Below are positions 18,215 through 28,451 of a stretch of DNA of 64,000 nucleotides, piece after piece. The notes under the pieces were generated by a model. That model worked only from the letters and a program-made list of their open reading frames with translations. It was not told where the DNA came from and searched no databases. Every line of letters starts with the position of its first letter. Positions within the stretch are counted from its first letter, which is position 1. A program made the position numbers and the translations under genes. The DNA is from Actinocatenispora sera (GTDB taxonomy: Bacteria; Actinomycetota; Actinomycetes; Mycobacteriales; Micromonosporaceae), in contig NZ_AP023354.1 of assembly GCF_018324685.1 (NCBI RefSeq), positions 1,922,001-1,986,000 on the forward strand, given 5' to 3'.

Positions 18215-18943
18215 TCAGCGGCGGGCGGTGCGGAACGCGGACGTCAGGTACGGCATCGGGAAGCGGTCCCGGCCGCGCAGGTCGGGGTGCGTGGCGCACA
18301 GCTGCCGCACCTCCGACTCCAGCCGGTCCCGCTCCGCCGGCGCCGAGGTCAGGTAGTACGAGCGGGAGCGGATCAGCGCGACGAGCAGGTCGGGTGAGGA
18401 CGGCACCTCGTGCCGGAAGTCGGCCCGCTGCATCGGCTCGAACAGCTCGTCCGGCAGCTCCGGCGGGACCACCGCCTCGCTGCCGACGATCTCGGTCAGC
18501 CGCGCGACCCAGTCGACCTCGTTGTCCCGGTGGTTCCAGATCGGCGCGAACACCCCGCCGGGCGCCAGCAACCGGGCGATCTCCGGGTGCGCCACCGCAG
18601 GATCGAACCAGTGGTACGACTGGGCCGCCACCACGGCGTCGACGCTGGCGTCCGGCAGCGGTACGGACTCGGCGGAGCCGGCGGGGGTCGCCACCCCGGG
18701 CAGTCGGGCGGCGAGCTTGGCGCGCATCCCGGGGTCGGGTTCGACCGCGAGCACGTCGTGCCCGGCGGCGACCAGCTGCCGGGTGAAGATGCCGGTTCCG
18801 GCGCCGAGGTCGACCACCTTCCGCGATGCCGGGCCGAGCATCCAGTCGATCGCCTCGGCCGGATAGGACGGGCGTACCTCGTCGTACAGATCGGCGGCGG
18901 GGCCGAAGGACAACCGGTGTCTGTCGCGCTTCTCGGGCTCCAT
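18215..18943 (-). CDS. Class I SAM-dependent methyltransferase
   Basis: The 242-residue protein carries the Methyltransf_11 fold: [15 protein letters not shown] near residue 38, EPDP as the acidic ribose-binding loop, then [10 protein letters not shown] and RLLAPGGVF. The YHWFD motif resembles the trans-aconitate/UbiE-like group of small-molecule methyltransferases, but the substrate is not predictable. ATG at 18943 is preceded by TAGCGT eight bases upstream and no Shine-Dalgarno sequence, which fits a leaderless message. Confidence 0.8.
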   Translation of the reverse strand: MEPEKRDRHRLSFGPAADLYDEVRPSYPAEAIDWMLGPASRKVVDLGAGTGIFTRQLVAAGHDVLAVEPDPGMRAKLAARLPGVATPAGSAESVPLPDASVDAVVAAQSYHWFDPAVAHPEIARLLAPGGVFAPIWNHRDNEVDWVARLTEIVGSEAVVPPELPDELFEPMQRADFRHEVPSSPDLLVALIRSRSYYLTSAPAERDRLESEVRQLCATHPDLRGRDRFPMPYLTSAFRTARR

Positions 18944-19104
18944 GCCGGGCCACGCTACCGACGCGGTGCGACGGCGCCGAGCCGCCGCCGGGGATCGCCA
19001 CCGTTTCCGCACGAGGCCTGCACACCGACCGCTCGCCGGCGGCGCCGGGGCGACTCGTTACGCTGAGCGTTGCGTGTCACCGACCCAGCGAACAGAGAGT
19101 TGCC

Positions 19105-20613
19105 GTGAGTACCGACGAGCCGCGCAACGCAGACGAGCAGGACGAGCTTCCCGAGCAGATGCGGGTCCGGCGGGAGAAGCGGGCCAAGATGCTCTCCGAC
19201 GGCGTCGAGCCGTACCGGCTGGGTTTCCCCCGCACCGCGACCCTCGCCGAGGTGCGCGACAAGTACGGCGACCTGCCGCCGGACACCACGACCGGGGACA
19301 CGGTCGCGGTCACCGGCCGGGTGATCTTCATCCGCAACACCGGCAAGCTGTGCTTCGCCACGCTGCGCGCCGGTGACGGTACCGAGCTGCAGGCGATGCT
19401 GTCCGCCGCCGAGGTGGGCAAGGAGTCGCTGGACGAGTGGAAGCGCCTGGTCGACCTGGGCGACCACGTCGGCATCGAGGGTGAGGTGATCACCAGCCGG
19501 CGCGGCGAGCTGTCGGTGTTCGCGAGCCGCTGGGAGATCACCTCGAAGGCGCTGCGGCCGCTGCCGGTGGCGCACAAGCCGATGTCGGAGGAGGCGCGGG
19601 TCCGGCAGCGCTACGTCGACCTCATCATGCGCCCGGAGGCCCGGCAGACGGTACGGACCCGGGCGAACGTGGTGCGCAGCCTGCGCGATACGTTGCACGA
19701 GCGGGGTTTCGTCGAGGTCGAGACGCCGATGCTGCAGCCGTTGCACGGTGGAGCGACCGCGCGACCGTTTGTCACCCATTCGAATGCGCTCGATATCGAT
19801 CTGTATCTACGGATCGCGCCGGAGCTCTATCTCAAGCGCGCGGCGGTCGGTGGAATCGAGAAGGTCTTCGAGATCAACCGCAACTTCCGGAACGAAGGCG
19901 TCGACTCCTCGCACTCGCCGGAGTTCGCCATGCTGGAGTTCTATGAGGCTTATGGGAACTATGACACGGTGGCCGATCTGACCCAGGAGCTCGTGGTGCG
20001 CGCCGCCCTTGCGGTGCACGGCAGCACGATGGTCACCCATCAGGATGGCAGTCAGTTCGATCTCGGCGGGGAATGGCGCCGGATCAGCATGTACGGGGCG
20101 CTGTCCGACGCGCTCGGCGAAGAGGTGACACCGGCCACCGAGCACGCGAAGCTGGTGGCGTACGCGCAGGCGCACGAAATTGCGGTGGACCCGGCCTGGG
20201 GCGCCGGGAAGCTCGCCGAGGAGCTGTTCGACGAGTTGGTCGCCGACCGGCTCGTCGAACCGACGTTCGTGCGCGACTATCCGGTCGAGACGTCACCGTT
20301 GGTGCGACCGCACCGCAGCATCCCCGGGGTGGTCGAGAAGTGGGATCTGTACGTGCAGGGATTCGAGCTCGGCACCGGCTACTCGGAGCTGGTCGACCCG
20401 GTCGTCCAGCGGGAACGGTTGACCGCGCAGTCGCTGCTCGCGGCCGGCGGTGACGCCGAGGCGATGCAGCTGGACGAGGACTTCCTGCGCGCTCTCGAAT
20501 ACGGCATGCCGCCGACCGGCGGGGTCGGAATGGGGATTGACCGGCTGTTGATGGCGCTCACCGGTCTCGGCATCCGGGAAACCATCCTGTTCCCGCTTGT
20601 CCGCCCGGAGTAG
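19105..20613 (+). CDS. lysS: Lysyl-tRNA synthetase, class II
   Basis: The 502-residue enzyme charges tRNA-Lys. The N-terminal OB-fold anticodon domain ([19 protein letters not shown]) precedes the class II catalytic core: motif 1 around [20 protein letters not shown], motif 2 [20 protein letters not shown], and motif 3 [11 protein letters not shown] near the end. GTG at 19105 follows an AGAGAG stretch. It leads the conserved lysS-lsr2-clpC order. Codon use changes inside the gene: from about base 19740 many codons end in A or T (for example TTT, CAT, AAT, TAT, GGA), unlike the 5' half, which suggests a recombined 3' segment. Confidence 0.97.
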   Translation: MSTDEPRNADEQDELPEQMRVRREKRAKMLSDGVEPYRLGFPRTATLAEVRDKYGDLPPDTTTGDTVAVTGRVIFIRNTGKLCFATLRAGDGTELQAMLSAAEVGKESLDEWKRLVDLGDHVGIEGEVITSRRGELSVFASRWEITSKALRPLPVAHKPMSEEARVRQRYVDLIMRPEARQTVRTRANVVRSLRDTLHERGFVEVETPMLQPLHGGATARPFVTHSNALDIDLYLRIAPELYLKRAAVGGIEKVFEINRNFRNEGVDSSHSPEFAMLEFYEAYGNYDTVADLTQELVVRAALAVHGSTMVTHQDGSQFDLGGEWRRISMYGALSDALGEEVTPATEHAKLVAYAQAHEIAVDPAWGAGKLAEELFDELVADRLVEPTFVRDYPVETSPLVRPHRSIPGVVEKWDLYVQGFELGTGYSELVDPVVQRERLTAQSLLAAGGDAEAMQLDEDFLRALEYGMPPTGGVGMGIDRLLMALTGLGIRETILFPLVRPE

Positions 20614-20684
20614 TCGGCCGGTCACGGTACTGCCCGCCGAACCGGTCATCGTGTGCCGGTGCGGGGTAAAGCAGCATCGGCGGT

Positions 20685-20765
20685 GGCTCAATTATCTCTT
20701 GGTTTTTCCCCGCCCGGGTATTCGTCGGGCCGATGAGTTATTGTTTTCCCCGAGCTCGGCAATCG
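20685..20765. promoter_or_regulatory. Locally AT-rich promoter region of lsr2
   Basis: Between lysS and lsr2, the runs CTCAATTATCTCTTGGTTTTT and GATGAGTTATTGTTTTCC stand out in a background with very few A/T tracts. They are suitable both for the lsr2 promoter and for binding by Lsr2 itself, which prefers AT-rich DNA. Autoregulation is inferred. Confidence 0.45.
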
Positions 20766-20786
20766 ACCACCAGAAGGGATCGCGCT

Positions 20787-21143
20787 GTGGCGCAGAAGGT
20801 ACAGGTCCTCCTCGTCGACGACCTGGACGGCGGGGAAGCCGCGGAGACCGTGAAGTTCGGTCTGGACGGTATGAACTACGAGATCGACCTTTCCGATTCC
20901 AATGCCCAGGGCCTGCGTGACGCGCTCGCGACGTACGTCGAGAAGGCGCGCAAGCTCGGTCGCGGTGGCGTGGCCCGCGGTGGCGCCGCGCCGCGAAATC
21001 GAGGCACCTCCTCGGCGGCCAGCGACCGCGAGCAGAATCGCGCCATCCGCGAGTGGGCAAAGCGTAAAGGCCTGGATATCTCCGATCGCGGACGCATTTC
21101 CGCCGACATCGTGGAGCGTTACCACGCGGAGGCGGGTCGCTGA
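20787..21143 (+). CDS. lsr2: Lsr2 nucleoid-associated silencer
   Basis: The 118-residue protein matches Lsr2, the actinobacterial H-NS analogue that bridges AT-rich and foreign DNA. The N-terminal dimerisation domain (QKVQVLLVDDLDGGEA to ALATYVEKARKL) is followed by a Gly/Arg-rich linker. The C-terminal DNA-binding domain carries IREWAKRKGLDISDRGRIS, and its RGR is the AT-hook-like minor-groove motif. GTG at 20787 follows AGAAGGGA; an upstream ATG at 20733 would add a segment absent from the family. A strong terminator follows at once. Confidence 0.97.
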   Translation: MAQKVQVLLVDDLDGGEAAETVKFGLDGMNYEIDLSDSNAQGLRDALATYVEKARKLGRGGVARGGAAPRNRGTSSAASDREQNRAIREWAKRKGLDISDRGRISADIVERYHAEAGR

Positions 21144-21165
21144 GTCGACCCGACCGCAGCTGGGC

Positions 21166-21199
21166 CGCGGCCCGGACACCGACGGGTGTCCGGGCCGCG
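21166..21199 (+). terminator. Strong hairpin after lsr2
   Basis: CGCGGCCCGGACACC (21166-21180) and GGTGTCCGGGCCGCG (21185-21199) form a perfect 15-base-pair stem with a GACG loop, 22 bases after the lsr2 stop. There is no U-tract, as is usual in actinobacteria. Confidence 0.75.
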
Positions 21200-21671
21200 T
21201 GCTGTTCCGGCCGGGCCGCCGAGCCGGTGATCACCTGGTGTTCTGAGACGCATTCGAACGGTGATGTCGACCACCGTCGCGGGACGGCCGGGCGACCGTC
21301 CGGGCCGGCCGCGACCGGGTGAACGGGTCGCGCCGGGCAGGTTCCCGGCGCCGTCGACGACGCGCCGATTTCGCTCTTGGCGTACAGCCGTGGCGGGGTG
21401 GAACAGCCCGGCCCTGCGCCTGGTTGACTCAAAGGTCCTGCACACCGGCACAGTCACGGCCGACCGGCTGTGTCCCGTGGTTGGTTTGGCGGGGGGTTGG
21501 GCGCCCGCCGCCGTCAGGAGAAGGTCAGCCGCCAGCGATAGAGTGATGACACGGACACCAGCAGGTGCTCGTGGCTTGGCGGAGAACTCGGCAGCGGGTT
21601 CGCCGGCAAGGCTCACAACCGGGTGACCGAGGACCGCAACCGGGACACGAGCACGTGAGGAGCACGAAGGA
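21200..21671. other. Long regulatory gap upstream of clpC
   Basis: About 470 bases separate the lsr2 terminator from clpC, with no credible gene. The gap holds a ClgR-like site near 21368, a TTGACT at about 21423, and TAGAGT at 21539-21544 as a possible -10. The clpC start is preceded by a GAGGAG/GAAGGA ribosome site. Confidence 0.5.
21368..21385. promoter_or_regulatory. ClgR-like binding site
   Basis: ATTTCGCTCTTGGCGTAC at 21368-21385 contains CGC-N5-GCG with flanking A/T positions. It fits the ClgR consensus as I recall it from Corynebacterium, with one mismatch. ClgR activates clp genes in actinobacteria, and this site lies about 290 bases upstream of clpC. Confidence 0.35.
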
Positions 21672-24191
<2,520 letters not shown>

Positions 24192-24207
24192 CAGCAGGCA
24201 ACACCGC

Positions 24208-24239
24208 ACTGGCCCCGGACCGCACGGTCCGGGGCCAGT
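24208..24239 (+). terminator. clpC terminator
   Basis: ACTGGCCCCGGACCG (24208-24222) and CGGTCCGGGGCCAGT (24225-24239) form a perfect 15-base inverted repeat around CA, 16 bases after the clpC stop, followed by GTCGTTTC. Confidence 0.85.
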
Positions 24240-24253
24240 GTCGTTTCGGGGTC

Positions 24254-24331
24254 GGCGTCCGGGCGTGGCCGGTGGTGCCGGCGTCCGGGTATGGCCGGTG
24301 GTGCCGGCGTCCGGGTATGGCCGGTGGTGCC
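24254..24331. repeat. Three tandem copies of a 26-base unit
   Basis: Units beginning GGCGTCCGGG and ending GGTGGTGCC occupy 24254-24279, 24280-24305 and 24306-24331. The last two are identical and the first differs at two bases. They sit between the clpC terminator and the CGNR gene stop, outside any coding sequence I trust. Confidence 0.85.
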
Positions 24332-24339
24332 GACGGAGG

Positions 24340-24945
24340 TCAGGCGGTGCCGGCGTGTCGCTGGTAGTGCCGGGCGACCCGGGCGCGGTTGCCGCAGGAC
24401 GGCCGGCACCACTGCTGGCGGGGGCTGCTGCGGACGAAGTAGCGCACGCAACGCGGTGCCTGGCAGGCCCGGAGCTGATCGAGGTTCGGGCCGGACAGGA
24501 ACTCGATGGCCGCGCGGGCAAGGCCGGCGGCCAGGCGGGACCGCTCGTCGTCCGGTTCGCCGCGCCAGGCGACGGTCGGCGCCGCCGCGTCCGGCCAGCC
24601 GAGTACCGGGTGTACGGGGACCGCGGCGGCGGCCAGGTTGAGCCGGTCCAGCGCCACAGGCGACGGCAGCAGCGCGTGCGCGTCCGCGCGGCTCGGCGGC
24701 TCGGGCCGTACGGCCTCGGCGAACAGGCTGCGCATCGCCAGCCGCACGGACACGACGGCGGCCCGGGTCGGCTCGTCGGCGGCACCGATGCCACCGAGGT
24801 ACGAGCGGAGCGGCTCGGCCTCCGCCCGCAGCCAGGACGCCAGGCCGGGAACGTCGGCGAGGTCGTCGGCGACCCCGCCGGCCCCGTCGTGCCGGAGCGT
24901 GCCGGACAGGGCCAGGGACAGCCGGACCACCTGCTCGGACGACAT
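24340..24945 (-). CDS. CGNR zinc-finger (ABATE-domain) transcriptional regulator
   Basis: The 201-residue protein has an N-terminal helical ABATE-type domain and a C-terminal CGNR zinc finger: CQAPRCVRYFVR then QQWCRPSCGNRARVARHYQR, giving four cysteines as C-x4-C and C-x3-C with the CGNR box near residue 185. Such proteins are presumed DNA-binding stress regulators. The start at 24945 has GGGAAGGGACG upstream. It is divergent from the metallophosphoesterase gene, with a long palindrome between the two starts that is its likely operator. Confidence 0.85.
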   Translation of the reverse strand: MSSEQVVRLSLALSGTLRHDGAGGVADDLADVPGLASWLRAEAEPLRSYLGGIGAADEPTRAAVVSVRLAMRSLFAEAVRPEPPSRADAHALLPSPVALDRLNLAAAAVPVHPVLGWPDAAAPTVAWRGEPDDERSRLAAGLARAAIEFLSGPNLDQLRACQAPRCVRYFVRSSPRQQWCRPSCGNRARVARHYQRHAGTA

Positions 24946-24995
24946 CGATCTCGTCCCTTCCCGGTTGCGGAGTCGGACCGGCTCACTCTAGCGTG

Positions 24996-25026
24996 CCTAA
25001 TGCTTGATCTGAATCAAGGCATTAGG
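24996..25026. promoter_or_regulatory. Long inverted repeat overlapping the phosphoesterase ribosome-binding site
   Basis: CCTAATGCTTGAT (24996-25008) pairs with ATCAAGGCATTAGG (25013-25026) with one bulged base and a short CTGA loop. The right arm runs into the GGAGGAG ribosome site of the gene at 25037. It can be a protein operator or an mRNA hairpin that hides the ribosome site. Confidence 0.65.
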
Positions 25027-25036
25027 AGGAGAGCCC

Positions 25037-25783
25037 GTGTTGCTCATCGCACACGTCAGTGACACCCACCTGGACAGCCATCCACGCTCCGCCGAGCGGA
25101 CCGCCCGGGTGTTCGACTACCTGCACGAACTGCCGCGGCAGGTGGACGCGATCCTGGTCACCGGGGACATCGCCGACCACGGCGAGGTCGCCGAGTACGA
25201 GCTGGCGGCCAGGCTGTTCGACTCGCCGCTGCCGGTCCTCGTCTCCCCGGGCAACCACGACGTCCGGGCCGCGTACCGGAAGGGGCTGCTCGGCGACGAC
25301 AGCGGCGCGACCGGGCCGATCAACGCGCGGCACGACGTCGCCGGCGCGGTGTTCCTGGTCGCCGACTCGTCGATCCCCGGCGAGGACGCCGGGCGGCTCG
25401 ACGCGGAGACGCTGGACTGGCTCGCCACCGAACTCGACTCGATCCCGGCGGCCACGCCGACCTTCGTGGCGTTCCACCATCCGCCGGTCGTCCTGCACCA
25501 TCCGGTCATCGATCCGACCCGGTTGCTGGACGCCGACCCGCTCGCCGCGCTGGTGGCCGCGCATCCGCAGGTCGTCGCGGTGCTGACCGGCCACTTCCAC
25601 ACCGCCGCCGCGAGTACGTTCGCCGGCCGGCCGCTGCGGATCGCGCCCGGCGTGGTGTCCACGCTGCGGATGCCGTGGGAGGGCGACGGACCGCTGGTCA
25701 CACAGAGCCAGCCGCCGGGCGTCGCGTTCCACGTGTACGACGACGCCGGGCTGCTCACCACGCACTACCGGGTGGTGGTGTAG
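25037..25783 (+). CDS. Metallophosphoesterase, CpdA-like
   Basis: The 248-residue cytoplasmic protein has the complete calcineurin-like set: HVSDTHLD at residues 5-12, GDIADHGE, PGNHDVR, AFHHPP and TGHFHTA. The size and motif spacing resemble class III phosphodiesterases such as CpdA and Rv0805, which act on cyclic nucleotides or other phosphodiesters, but substrate range in this family is broad. GTG at 25037 follows TAGGAGGAGAG. It is divergent from the CGNR regulator and its ribosome site lies inside a palindrome, so regulation by that protein is plausible. Confidence 0.85.
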   Translation: MLLIAHVSDTHLDSHPRSAERTARVFDYLHELPRQVDAILVTGDIADHGEVAEYELAARLFDSPLPVLVSPGNHDVRAAYRKGLLGDDSGATGPINARHDVAGAVFLVADSSIPGEDAGRLDAETLDWLATELDSIPAATPTFVAFHHPPVVLHHPVIDPTRLLDADPLAALVAAHPQVVAVLTGHFHTAAASTFAGRPLRIAPGVVSTLRMPWEGDGPLVTQSQPPGVAFHVYDDAGLLTTHYRVVV

Positions 25784-25790
25784 CCGCCGG

Positions 25791-26678
25791 TCAGGACGGC
25801 AGGGCGTAGCGGTCGCCGGGGAGGCGGTGCACCAGGCCGTCGTCGAGCAGGCCGGCCAGCGCCCGCTCGCGCTGGGTACCGTCCTGCCACACCGCGTCGA
25901 GCGCGGCGCGCGGCACCGGCGCGGTGGCCTCCCGCAGCACCGCCATCAGCAGGCCACGCACCTGCCGGTCGGTGCCGGCGAACTTCTGGACCTTGCGGGC
26001 CGGTCCGGTCGCCGCCGGGCGGCCGGCGCGCTGCCAGCCGCACTCGGCGTACACCGGGCAGTCCGCGCAGCGCGGGGCGCGGGCGGTGCAGATCAGCGCG
26101 CCGAGCTCCATGAACGCGATCGAGGCGCGGGCCGCATCGGCCGGGTCGGCCGGCAGCAGCTCCTCCACCGCGGCTAGGTCGGCCACCGTACGAGGCGGGC
26201 CGGCGTCGGCGAGCGCCGTCACGGCCCGGGCGACGAACCGGCGGACGTTGGTGTCCACCACCGGGTGCCGGTCGCCGTAGGCGAACACGGCGACCGCCCG
26301 CGCCGTGTACGAACCGATGCCGGGCAGCGCCAGCAGCGCCTCGACCTCCCGCGGCACCTCGCCGCCGTGCCGCTCCACCAGCGCCTTCGCGCACTCGTGC
26401 AGCCGCAGCGCGCGACGCGGGTAGCCCAGCCGGCCCCAGGCCCGGATCACCTCGGCCGCCGGCTCGACGGCCAGGTCCTGCGGGGTGGGCCAGCGGGCCA
26501 GCCACTCCCGCCACACCGGCAGTACCCGGTGCACCGGGGTCTGCTGCAGCATGATCTCGCTGACCAGCACCGCCCAGGCGGACACGTCCGGCGCCCGCCA
26601 GGGCAGCTCGCGGGCGTGTTCGGCGTACCAGTCGCCGACGAGCGCGGCCAACCGCCGCTGGAGTACCGAGCCGTCCAT
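25791..26678 (-). CDS. mutY: A/G-specific adenine glycosylase
   Basis: MutY removes adenine paired with 8-oxoguanine. The 295-residue protein carries the catalytic region SEIMLQQTPV with its glutamate, the helix-hairpin-helix LPGIGSYTARAVAVF, the catalytic aspartate in VVDTNVRR, and the iron-sulfur ligands C-x6-C-x2-C-x5-C in CTARAPRCADCPVYAEC. The C-terminal 8-oxoG-recognition domain is short, as in mycobacteria. ATG at 26678. It converges with the phosphoesterase gene, seven bases away. Its closeness to disA and radA matches the mycobacterial neighbourhood. Confidence 0.95.
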   Translation of the reverse strand: MDGSVLQRRLAALVGDWYAEHARELPWRAPDVSAWAVLVSEIMLQQTPVHRVLPVWREWLARWPTPQDLAVEPAAEVIRAWGRLGYPRRALRLHECAKALVERHGGEVPREVEALLALPGIGSYTARAVAVFAYGDRHPVVDTNVRRFVARAVTALADAGPPRTVADLAAVEELLPADPADAARASIAFMELGALICTARAPRCADCPVYAECGWQRAGRPAATGPARKVQKFAGTDRQVRGLLMAVLREATAPVPRAALDAVWQDGTQRERALAGLLDDGLVHRLPGDRYALPS

Positions 26679-26752
26679 CGTCGCCCGATCCTGCCACACC
26701 GCCCCGGCAGACCCCGGTACCGCCGGGACGAGGCGCTCGGTGCCGAGCCGCG

Positions 26753-27253
26753 TTATGCGCGGTAGTTCTTGCCGATCGGGGTGCCGGGGATCGGCTGGGC
26801 GATCAACGCGACCGGGATGAACAGGCAGATCTGGCCGATCACCAGGGTGAGCGTCCACAGCGCCCGCTCGTCGTAGTGCGCGGCGGCCCGGGCGTACAGC
26901 TCGTCGTCGACCCGCCGGCCGGTCGGGTTCGGCACGAGTACCGCCTCCACCAGCTCCAACGCGACCCGCTCGGCGTCGGTGAAGTACGGTGCGTCCCGCC
27001 ACGAGGCGACCGCGGTGATGCGCTCCTCCGGCTCCCCCGCCTTGCGCAGCAGGTCCGTCTGCCGCACCGTGTGGTAGGTGCTGCCGACGATCTGGCCGGC
27101 CCGCAGCTGTACCAGGCCGATCGTCGCCCGGGGCACGGCGCCGTTGCGGGCCGCCTTGGCCAGCGCGGTCGACACGGCGCCCAGCTCCGGGAAGTACCGG
27201 GCCGGGTCGGGCAGCCGGGAGGTGGCGGCGGCTGGTTCGGTGCTCGTGGTCAT
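26753..27253 (-). CDS. Carboxymuconolactone decarboxylase/AhpD-like protein lacking the redox cysteines
   Basis: The 166-residue protein is all-helical and AhpD-like: LRAGQIVGSTYHTVRQTDLLRKAG aligns with the usual core in which a C-x2-C pair and a following histidine form the active site. Here those three positions are Ser, His and Gln, so peroxidase activity of the AhpD kind is unlikely. Such CMD-domain proteins are typical partners of ECF41 sigma factors, and an ECF41 gene is divergent 189 bases away. A promoter-like motif matching that of the sigma gene precedes this gene. The C-terminus is hydrophobic (LTLVIGQICLFIPVALI). Its function is unknown. Confidence 0.8.
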   Translation of the reverse strand: MTTSTEPAAATSRLPDPARYFPELGAVSTALAKAARNGAVPRATIGLVQLRAGQIVGSTYHTVRQTDLLRKAGEPEERITAVASWRDAPYFTDAERVALELVEAVLVPNPTGRRVDDELYARAAAHYDERALWTLTLVIGQICLFIPVALIAQPIPGTPIGKNYRA

Positions 27254-27310
27254 CTCGCGTGGTTCCTCTCGTCCGAACGGGCGTCGGTCGTCCCGATGCC
27301 TCGCCCCTTC

Positions 27311-27337
27311 GACGACGCGCGGCTGCCGAACGTGAGG
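27311..27337 (-). promoter_or_regulatory. Candidate ECF41 promoter of the AhpD-like gene
   Basis: Read on the minus strand, CCTCACG (27337-27331), 16 bases, then CGTC (27314-27311). The spacing and the TCACG / CGTC core match the ECF41 promoter form TGTCACA-N16-CGTC as I recall it from the literature. The gene begins at 27253. Confidence 0.55.
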
Positions 27338-27372
27338 CGGCCCGGCGCTGTGATGTGCCCGCCGGACGGTGG

Positions 27373-27399
27373 CGTCACGACCGGGCGTGCTGTTTCGTC
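27373..27399 (+). promoter_or_regulatory. Candidate ECF41 promoter of the sigma gene
   Basis: CGTCACG (27373-27379), exactly 16 bases, then CGTC (27396-27399). This would start transcription near 27406, about 36 bases before the ATG at 27442, and implies autoregulation. Confidence 0.6.
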
Positions 27400-27441
27400 G
27401 AACCGGTGGGGGAGTCGGGGTACGAGAGGGACGGTGGGTGG

Positions 27442-28362
27442 ATGGACACGGGGTTTGTGGACGATCCGGGCCTGGCGGCGGTCGTCGGCGAGCGGCGCGC
27501 GCTGATGAACCTCGCGTACCGGCTGTTGGGCTCGCTCGCCGACGCCGAAGACGTCGTGCAGGAGACGTACCTGCGCTGGTACCGGCTGTCCGCGGAGCAG
27601 CGGGCGCAGATCGTGTCGCCGGGCGGCTGGTTGACCACGGTGGCCAGCCGGATCTGCCTCGACGTGCTCGGCTCGGCGCGCGCCCGGCGGGAGCGCTACG
27701 TCGGCGAGTGGATTCCCGAGCCGGTGCCGGGCGACGGGACGCCGCTCGGTGGCCCGGTGGCGGGCCCGCCCGACGATCCGGCCGACCGGGTCACCCTGGA
27801 CGAGTCGATCACGATGGCGTTCCTGGTCGTCCTGGACTCGATGACGCCGGCCGAGCGGGTCGCGCTGATCCTGCACGACGTCTTCGGGTACCGGTTCGCC
27901 GACGTGGCGGGGATCGTCGGCCGCAGCGAGGCGGCGTGCCGGCAGCTGGCCACCTCGGCGCGGCGCCGGATCCGGGCGGCGCAGCCCGCGGCGGCGCCGG
28001 ACGGCGCGGTGCGCCAGCGGGTGGTCCGGGACTTCCGCCGGGCCTGGGAGGCGCAGGACATCGACGCGCTGTTGGGCCTGCTCGATCCGGACGCCACCGT
28101 CGTGGTGGACGGCGGCGGGCTGGTGCATGCGGCCCTGCGTCCGATCCACGGTGGGGACCGGATCGTCCGGTACCTGCTGCGCTTCGTCGGCCCCGGTCCG
28201 CGCACGACGCTGCTGGAACGCACCGTGAACGGCCGGCCGGGCCTGGTGGCGCGGCGCGGCGACGACCTGGTCGTGGTGGCCGCGGTCGAGGTCACCGGCG
28301 ACCGGATCAGCCGGATCTGGGCGGTACGTAACCCGGAGAAGCTCCGCGCCGACTGGGCGTAG
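27442..28362 (+). CDS. ECF41-group RNA polymerase sigma factor with fused C-terminal SnoaL-like domain
   Basis: The 306-residue protein has sigma region 2 (LAYRLLGSLADAEDVVQETYLRWY) and region 4 (LDSMTPAERVALILHDVFGYRFADVAGIVGRSEAACRQLATSARRR). A roughly 110-residue SnoaL-like domain follows in place of a separate anti-sigma factor. Both motifs reported for ECF41 are visible: DGGG at the VVVDGGG stretch and an NPDKL-like NPEKL near the C-terminus. In this group the fused domain itself controls activity. ATG at 27442 follows GGGTGG. The divergent AhpD-like gene and the downstream dehydrogenase/epimerase-like gene are the classic partner types, and all three carry the same promoter motif. Confidence 0.93.
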   Translation: MDTGFVDDPGLAAVVGERRALMNLAYRLLGSLADAEDVVQETYLRWYRLSAEQRAQIVSPGGWLTTVASRICLDVLGSARARRERYVGEWIPEPVPGDGTPLGGPVAGPPDDPADRVTLDESITMAFLVVLDSMTPAERVALILHDVFGYRFADVAGIVGRSEAACRQLATSARRRIRAAQPAAAPDGAVRQRVVRDFRRAWEAQDIDALLGLLDPDATVVVDGGGLVHAALRPIHGGDRIVRYLLRFVGPGPRTTLLERTVNGRPGLVARRGDDLVVVAAVEVTGDRISRIWAVRNPEKLRADWA

Positions 28363-28416
28363 AAACGTAACCTTCACCGCATATCCGCCGAAACCCGATC
28401 TGCGCCGATCGTGGCA

Positions 28417-28443
28417 CGTCACGTTTCCGGCCGGCGTACCGTC
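28417..28443 (+). promoter_or_regulatory. Candidate ECF41 promoter of the SDR gene
   Basis: CGTCACG (28417-28423), exactly 16 bases, then CGTC (28440-28443). Expected initiation falls at about 28450-28452, on the ATG at 28452, so the message would be leaderless. Confidence 0.65.
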
Positions 28444-28451
28444 GGATGGTC

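Noticed and set aside
24254-24331. Tandem 26-base units as a CRISPR-like or integration site
   Set aside because: The units abut with no spacers and no integrase, tRNA or cas gene is near.
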